Source of the DNA: Micropruina sp.
Lineage (GTDB): Bacteria; Actinomycetota; Actinomycetes; Propionibacteriales; Propionibacteriaceae
NCBI GenBank assembly: GCA_016716635.1
Contig: JADJVZ010000011.1
Coordinates: 1,426,001-1,490,000 of the forward strand
Reading direction: 5' to 3'
Length of the DNA stretch: 64,000 nucleotides
This document shows positions 62,000-64,000 of the stretch, piece after piece (position 1 is the stretch's first letter; each line of letters opens with the position of its first letter). The translations under genes were made by a program, and so were the position numbers. The notes beneath the pieces were generated by a model. That model was not told the DNA's origin, did no database searches, and saw only the letters and a program-made list of their open reading frames with translations.

Positions 62000-63353
62000 C
62001 GGTGCCCCTGATGATCGCGAGCGTCTCGTCGCGCAACGCCGCCATCGCCGCGGCGTGCCGGGCTTCGACGTTGAGGCGCAGTAGCGGTTCGGTGTTGGAC
62101 GAACGGACGGAGATCCACCAGTCATCGTCCCCACGGATCATGAGCCCGTCGGTCCAATCGATGACGCCCCGATCGGCGAACGCAGCGGCAACCAGCTGCT
62201 GGATGGCGGGTGCGTCGGTCACGGTCGAGTTGATCTCCCCCGAAAGGGTGTAGGTGCCCGAGAGTTCCGAGACCAGTTCCGACAAGGAGCGCTCCCCGTG
62301 ACCCACCATGGAGATCATGTGCAGCCCAGCCAGCATGCCGGTGTCGGCACCCCAGAAATCGCGGAAGTAGTAGTGGGCGGAATGCTCGCCGCCGAAGACC
62401 GCGCTGTGCTTGGCCATGAGGGCCTTCACCTTGGTGTGCCCCACCGGCGAGACCACCACGGTGCCCCCGGCGGCGCGCACGGCCTCCGCCGTGGCCTGCG
62501 AGGTGATCGTGTTGATGACGATGGTCGAACCCGGCTCGCGGCGCAGTTCCTGCTGGGCAATGACGGCGGTCACGATCGCCGGATCGACGACTTCGCCGCG
62601 CTCATCAATGACAAAACAGCGGTCGGCGTCGCCGTCGAAGACAAGTCCGAGATCCGCCTTGTGATCACGGACGGCCTGCTGGGCGTCCAGCAGATTCTCG
62701 GGGATCAGCGGGTTGGGGGTGTGGTTGGGGAAGCGTCCGTCCAGATCGAGATAGAGCCCGATGATCTCGACGTTGAGGGAACCCAGGACGGCGGGTGTCG
62801 TGTGGCCTGCCATGCCGTTGCCCGCATCGACCACGACCTTGAGGCGACGGATGCCGCGGAGGTCCACCAGCGAATGCAGGTAGTCGGCGTAGTCTCCGAG
62901 GACGTCTTGCTCGCGGTAGCCCCCCGGGGTCGCTGCCGGAACGATGGTGTCGTGCGAGCGTGCCTTGATGCGCAGCAGCGTGTCGGTTGTCACGGGCGCG
63001 GCGTCAACCTCGCAGAACTTGATGCCGTTGTAGGTGGCCGGATTGTGCGACGCCGAGAACTGCACGGCGGGCAGGTGCAAGAAGCCCGAGGCGAACCACA
63101 CCTCGTCGGTGCTCGCCAGCCCGATGTCAACCACGCTGGCGCCGGCGGCGATGGCCCCCGCGGCGAAGGCCTGCGAAAGCTCGACACCCGTGGTGCGCAT
63201 ATCGCGCCCCATGACGAACTCGCGCCCCACCAGGTCGAAGGTCTCGACGAAGGCGGCCGCGATGTGGCGGGCACCCTCGGCGTCCCATTCGGCGTCAGCT
63301 CCACCGGCCAGGCCGCGGATGTCGTTCGCCTTGAACATGTTGTCGGTAATCAT
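61989..63353 (-). CDS. manB: phosphomannomutase/phosphoglucomutase
   Basis: 454 residues, alpha-D-phosphohexomutase. Phosphoserine loop FSASHNPATYNGIKF, metal loop FDGDADRCFVIDE, sugar-specificity loop FGGEHSAHYYFRD and phosphate-binding RSSNTEPLLRLNVEA are intact. Interconverts mannose-6-P and mannose-1-P for GDP-mannose and mannosylated wall lipids. Confidence 0.96.
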   Translation of the reverse strand: MITDNMFKANDIRGLAGGADAEWDAEGARHIAAAFVETFDLVGREFVMGRDMRTTGVELSQAFAAGAIAAGASVVDIGLASTDEVWFASGFLHLPAVQFSASHNPATYNGIKFCEVDAAPVTTDTLLRIKARSHDTIVPAATPGGYREQDVLGDYADYLHSLVDLRGIRRLKVVVDAGNGMAGHTTPAVLGSLNVEIIGLYLDLDGRFPNHTPNPLIPENLLDAQQAVRDHKADLGLVFDGDADRCFVIDERGEVVDPAIVTAVIAQQELRREPGSTIVINTITSQATAEAVRAAGGTVVVSPVGHTKVKALMAKHSAVFGGEHSAHYYFRDFWGADTGMLAGLHMISMVGHGERSLSELVSELSGTYTLSGEINSTVTDAPAIQQLVAAAFADRGVIDWTDGLMIRGDDDWWISVRSSNTEPLLRLNVEARHAAAMAALRDETLAIIRGTDGR

Positions 63354-63364
63354 CGATTGTCAGC

Positions 63365-63718
63365 CTAGCGGGGATCATCGACGACGACGGCAAGGTGGCC
63401 ATGCCGACGTCCGAGGGAACTTGGGGGCAGCTCGGGAGGTGGGTCCTGTCCGAAACCGGCGCGGCGCACAGCGTCGGCGAGGGCCATCAGATCGTCGGAC
63501 GACGGGCCGGACTCGGCCTCGTCGACCGGCAGCCGGATGACTTCCCAGCCGCGGGGCACCGTGAGCGCCGACGCGTGGGGACCACACAGGTCGTAGCAGC
63601 CGGGTTCCGCGCGCAGGGCTAAAGGGCCCAGGACGGCCGTGGAATCGCGGTAGGCGTACGTCAGGGTCGCCACGGCGCCAGCCGAACAGCCGGAACGCGA
63701 GCAGGAGCGGGACCTCAC
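63365..63718 (-). CDS. DUF3499 protein
   Basis: 117 residues. The N-terminal CSRSGCSAGAVATLTYAYRD and PGCYDLCGPHASALTVPRGW form the four-Cys DUF3499 pattern, a small zinc-site actinobacterial protein of unknown role. Divergent from the metallopeptidase gene, as commonly seen in actinobacteria. Confidence 0.92.
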   Translation of the reverse strand: MRSRSCSRSGCSAGAVATLTYAYRDSTAVLGPLALRAEPGCYDLCGPHASALTVPRGWEVIRLPVDEAESGPSSDDLMALADAVRRAGFGQDPPPELPPSSLGRRHGHLAVVVDDPR

Positions 63719-63751
63719 CCGCCCACGTTAGCGGCCGACTAGGGTGGTCTC

Positions 63752-64000
63752 ATGCCGAAACGCCGCGACCGCCATGCCCGGGGGTTGCGAGGTCCCTTGT
63801 CTCGGCCCAACGCCTTCACCGGTGAGGCGGTGCCCGTACGTCGCCGTCCGAGCAACGCCGAGTTCTTCTTGATCTGCTTAGACGCCGCCGTCGAACGCAT
63901 TCAGGAAGCCGCCCCCGCCGCCCTTTCCCGCATCGACGTGGGCGCGGAGGACGTGCCCGTTCCCGACGCCTCGTGGGCCGCGCATCGCGTGCCCCTGGCG
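63752..64000 (+). CDS. metallopeptidase family protein (partial)
   Basis: The first 83 codons only; the gene runs off the window. Starts MPKRRDRHARGLRGPL, then FFLICLDAAVERIQE, matching the basic N-terminus of the zincin-like metallopeptidase (DUF1025/COG3824) that usually stands divergent from DUF3499. The HExxH motif would lie beyond the edge, so this call rests on position and the N-terminal pattern. Confidence 0.7.
   Translation, partial: MPKRRDRHARGLRGPLSRPNAFTGEAVPVRRRPSNAEFFLICLDAAVERIQEAAPAALSRIDVGAEDVPVPDASWAAHRVPLA

Overview
The window is high-GC DNA from an actinobacterium. The evidence is GTG and leaderless starts, dense 1-4 bp gene overlaps, an IdeR/DtxR-type iron box, and typical actinobacterial neighbours (DUF3499, Trm112-like, manB, ahcY, DUF3039, DUF2017-clpS, DUF222-HNH). 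Gene content fits the Propionibacteriales, but no marker gene here settles the family. About 1-31 kb is accessory; about 31-64 kb is mostly core metabolism with a few mobile or regulatory inserts.

1-4 kb holds small genes and debris: a TIGR02391-like protein, a toxin-antitoxin pair whose toxin is frameshifted into fusion with its antitoxin, a VOC protein, a leucine-rich protein and a degenerate ORF. Two ~50 bp direct repeats lie here. 4-10.1 kb is a catabolic locus (LacI regulator, MFS transporter, GH78 alpha-L-rhamnosidase, alpha/beta esterase, phenolic acid decarboxylase) whose parts could take apart acylated plant rhamnosides such as ferulate or coumarate esters.

14.7-26.8 kb is the main system: a 14-gene minus-strand operon, nearly all genes overlapping, for a phage-tail-like contractile injection system (CIS). 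In order it encodes a Pvc16-type cap protein, sheath, tube, a proline-rich protein, LysM baseplate protein, VgrG-like spike, PAAR-like tip, gp25, a baseplate J protein fused to an Asp-box beta-propeller, tail protein I, and then four membrane-anchored or membrane proteins. No AAA+ ATPase, tape measure or separate fibre gene is visible. Facing it, and ending 1 bp from it, are a secreted seven-repeat RCC1-like protein and two tandem membrane-anchored M23 peptidases. A tRNA-Leu(UAG) and a second VOC paralogue bound the region.

28-42 kb: transglutaminase/NRDE pair, Dyp peroxidase, a TetR/reductase pair, dinB-folA, an XRE-ImmA/IrrE regulator with its partner, thyA-rdgB-rph, mug, a HAD phosphatase, and a small zinc protein plus rhodanese lipoprotein behind a CsoR/CstR-like operator. 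42-52 kb: murI (frameshifted as read), feoABC with an iron box, DUF2017-clpS, pncB-pncA, DUF808, malQ. 51.5-57.5 kb: MarR/MFS, a TetR locus, DUF3039, a DUF222-HNH nuclease, and a 700 bp gene-free stretch with two strong foldback structures, one a cloverleaf of three hairpins. 57.5-64 kb: sixA, an esterase, and ahcY-aroQ-SIS-Trm112-manB-DUF3499, with a metallopeptidase gene running off the edge.
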